This document shows positions 20,132-21,139 of a stretch of 21,139 bases of DNA, one piece after another. The notes beneath the pieces are model-generated. The model was not told where the DNA came from. It made no database searches and saw only the letters and a list, made by a program, of their open reading frames with translations. Each line of letters starts with the position of its first letter. Position 1 is the stretch's first letter. Made by a program: the position numbers and the translations under genes. The DNA is from JAGOUY01 sp964541725. Lineage in GTDB: Bacteria; Patescibacteriota; Patescibacteriia; 2-12-FULL-60-25. The stretch is from contig CAZIQG010000015.1 of assembly GCA_964541725.1 (NCBI GenBank), positions 1 to 21,139 on the forward strand. The letters are read 5' to 3'.

Positions 20132-20569
20132 ATGACTATTCTTGAACAGTTGGATCAAGCATTCAAAGAAGCGATGAAAGCAAAGGACGAGGTGACGATT
20201 TCTACCTTACGTTTGGCGCGCACGGCTCTTAAAAATCGGCAGATTGAAGTCCAGCGCGTCTTGACGAATGAGGAGGTGGTTGCGGTTTTAAAGACCATGA
20301 TTAAGCAGTATCAAGATGCGATCTCTGATTTTACAAATGCTGGACGACAGGATTTGGTAGAGCGGCAACAAAAAGAGATTGACATTTTGGTCGCCTACTT
20401 ACCACCGAGCTTACCCCTAGAAGAAGTCGAACGGATCGTCCGTGAGGCGCTCGTCGCGGCAGATGTGAAAGAAGTAGGAAAAGCCATGGGAGTCGCGATG
20501 AAAGCCGTTGCCGGTCGTGCCGATGGAAATGACGTCAGACGTATTGTCGAAAGATTGCTTGCGGGGTAG
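20132..20569 (+). CDS. yqeY: GatB/YqeY-domain protein
   Basis: The 145-residue product starts at the ATG at 20132; the in-frame upstream extension to 20048 has no family match and would run through the structured spacer. It matches the stand-alone YqeY family over its whole length: MTILEQLDQAFKEAMKAKDE, then LRLARTALKNRQIEVQR, YQDAISDFTNAGRQDLVERQ, EIDILVAYLPPSL and GKAMGVAMKAVAGRADGNDV. The fold is two helical domains shared with the C-terminal tail of the GatB subunit of Asp/Glu-tRNA amidotransferase, where it contacts tRNA. The function of the free protein is not settled; a tRNA-related role is usually assumed. It follows rpsU, a conserved neighbourhood in many bacteria. No Shine-Dalgarno sequence is visible. 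A terminator-like hairpin follows. Confidence 0.92.
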   Translation: MTILEQLDQAFKEAMKAKDEVTISTLRLARTALKNRQIEVQRVLTNEEVVAVLKTMIKQYQDAISDFTNAGRQDLVERQQKEIDILVAYLPPSLPLEEVERIVREALVAADVKEVGKAMGVAMKAVAGRADGNDVRRIVERLLAG

Positions 20570-20574
20570 AATAG

Positions 20575-20635
20575 GACTCACAGATTTCATGAATGGTCTC
20601 TTGGCACTTCATGGAGAACTGTGAGTCTTCATCGT
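20575..20635 (+). terminator. Terminator-like hairpin after the YqeY gene
   Basis: GACTCACAG (20575-20583) pairs perfectly with CTGTGAGTC (20619-20627); above an internal loop, CATGAA (20588-20593) pairs with TTCATG (20608-20613). TTCATCGTT follows, so the T-tract is poor. It begins 5 nt after the stop codon. Confidence 0.5.
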
Positions 20636-20664
20636 TATATTTAATTCACGAATCTTTCTTTCCC

Positions 20665-21139
20665 ATGCTTCGGAAAGGTTTCGTTCATTTTTTTACAGCT
20701 CATTCTTGTCCGCGTTTTTCTAAAAACGTGTTGCTTGGAATCGCTGTATTTTTGTTTAGCTTGGTGATCGCCGCTCCTGAGGTGTTTGCTCAGACAAGCG
20801 AGGCCGTTGGTGGAGCTGCTGCTGTCGCACGTCAGGCTGGAGTTGGATCAGCGGATATCTATGTTATCGTTGGTCGCGTCATATACACGCTTTTGTCTAT
20901 TTTGGGGGTTGTTGTTCTCGGTTATCTTATTTATGCTGGGTATTTATGGATGACAGCGGGGGGAGACGCCGAAAAAACAGCCGAGGCTCGACGAATGATT
21001 CAGAATGCGATTATCGGAGTAGTGATTATCGCATCTTCTTTTGCCATCACGGCATTTATTTTGTCTCGATTAGGCAACGCATTTCTTGGTGGACAGGGTG
21101 GGGGGGCTGGTGAGCCTGTGGTGGGATTGAGTTTTCCGT
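20665..21139 (+). CDS. Secreted pilin-like (TrbC/VirB2-like) membrane protein, 3' end beyond window
   Basis: From the ATG at 20665 the frame stays open for 158 codons to the window edge. Residues 1-42 form a signal peptide: basic start, hydrophobic core NVLLGIAVFLFSLVIAA and cleavage probably after PEVFA. The mature part starts with an Ala/Gly-rich stretch, then a helix (about 68-96, IVGRVIYTLLSILGVVVLGY then LIYAGYLWMTAGGD), a short charged loop (AEKTAEARR) and a second helix (IGVVIIASSFAITAFIL, 117-133). Two helices around a G-G-D-x-E-K-x-x-x-A loop are the TrbC/VirB2 pilin pattern, which is very common in Patescibacteria, where it often forms the N-terminus of much longer surface proteins. 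After the second helix a Gly-rich linker (GGQGGGAGEP) begins, which fits a longer protein. No Shine-Dalgarno sequence is visible. Confidence 0.75.
   Translation, partial: MLRKGFVHFFTAHSCPRFSKNVLLGIAVFLFSLVIAAPEVFAQTSEAVGGAAAVARQAGVGSADIYVIVGRVIYTLLSILGVVVLGYLIYAGYLWMTAGGDAEKTAEARRMIQNAIIGVVIIASSFAITAFILSRLGNAFLGGQGGGAGEPVVGLSFP

Noticed and set aside
1..21139. tRNA genes, transposases, phage genes or defence systems
   Set aside because: I looked for tRNA T-arm GTTCGA contexts and for matching domains in the translated frames and found none that held up; this was by eye, so a tRNAscan or HMM search would be the decisive check.

Overview
The window looks like a piece of a Patescibacteria (Candidate Phyla Radiation) chromosome, most like the Uhrbacteria/Magasanikbacteria side of that group. 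This is inferred from gene content and style, not from a marker-gene tree. The clues are a DUF5671 membrane protein next to a short pseudopilin-like protein, an N-terminal TrbC/pilin-like membrane segment on a secreted protein at the right edge, compact housekeeping genes, many overlapping or touching ORFs, and very few Shine-Dalgarno sequences. TGA is used as a normal stop (for example 814-816 and 13065-13067), so this is not a TGA-recoding lineage such as Gracilibacteria. I see no tRNA, rRNA, CRISPR array, transposase or prophage gene.

Layout. 3-458: 3' end of ileS with a terminator. 535-816: small two-helix membrane protein, converging on a GT-B/MurG-like glycosyltransferase (827-2167, minus). 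2168-2584: gene-free stretch with REP-like repeats, a 160-bp element bounded by 33-nt near-perfect inverted repeats, and a G-rich tract. 2585-4667, minus: apparent operon of DUF5671 protein, pseudopilin-like protein, a charged protein of unknown function and a GNAT acetyltransferase. 4668-4824: divergent regulatory region with a second long inverted repeat. 4825-6424: ftsE-ftsX. 6449-7018: unknown gene whose stop codon lies in its own terminator loop, converging on oligoendopeptidase F (pepF, 7050-8858, minus). 8955-10214: enolase. 10276-10884: orphan HTH-like protein. 10960-11490: P-loop kinase-like protein, converging on a 59-codon gene (11485-11664, minus). 11739-13960: miaB-miaA, converging on a small membrane protein (13957-14283, minus). 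14415-15556: EVE-domain protein overlapping a sugar-nucleotidyltransferase, converging on a CYTH protein (15564-16193, minus). 16255-19544: orphan polytopic membrane protein, signal peptidase I (lepB) and hisS. 19651-20569: rpsU and a GatB/YqeY-domain protein separated by a structured spacer. 20665 to the end: start of the pilin-like secreted protein, cut by the window edge.

How the genes fit together. Most are core information-processing and envelope functions: aminoacylation (IleRS, HisRS), tRNA A37 modification (MiaA makes i6A, MiaB converts it to ms2i6A), ribosomal protein bS21, glycolysis (enolase), cell division and wall-hydrolase control (FtsEX), protein export (LepB) and peptide turnover (PepF). 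The less familiar material is the DUF5671/pseudopilin operon, the unusual glycosyltransferase, several orphan proteins, two long non-coding inverted repeats, and a recurring TATACT-like box only 6-8 nt before start codons that lack a Shine-Dalgarno sequence, which suggests leaderless or near-leaderless transcripts. I found no clear new defence or mobile system. The 2390-2549 element is the strongest candidate for something undescribed.
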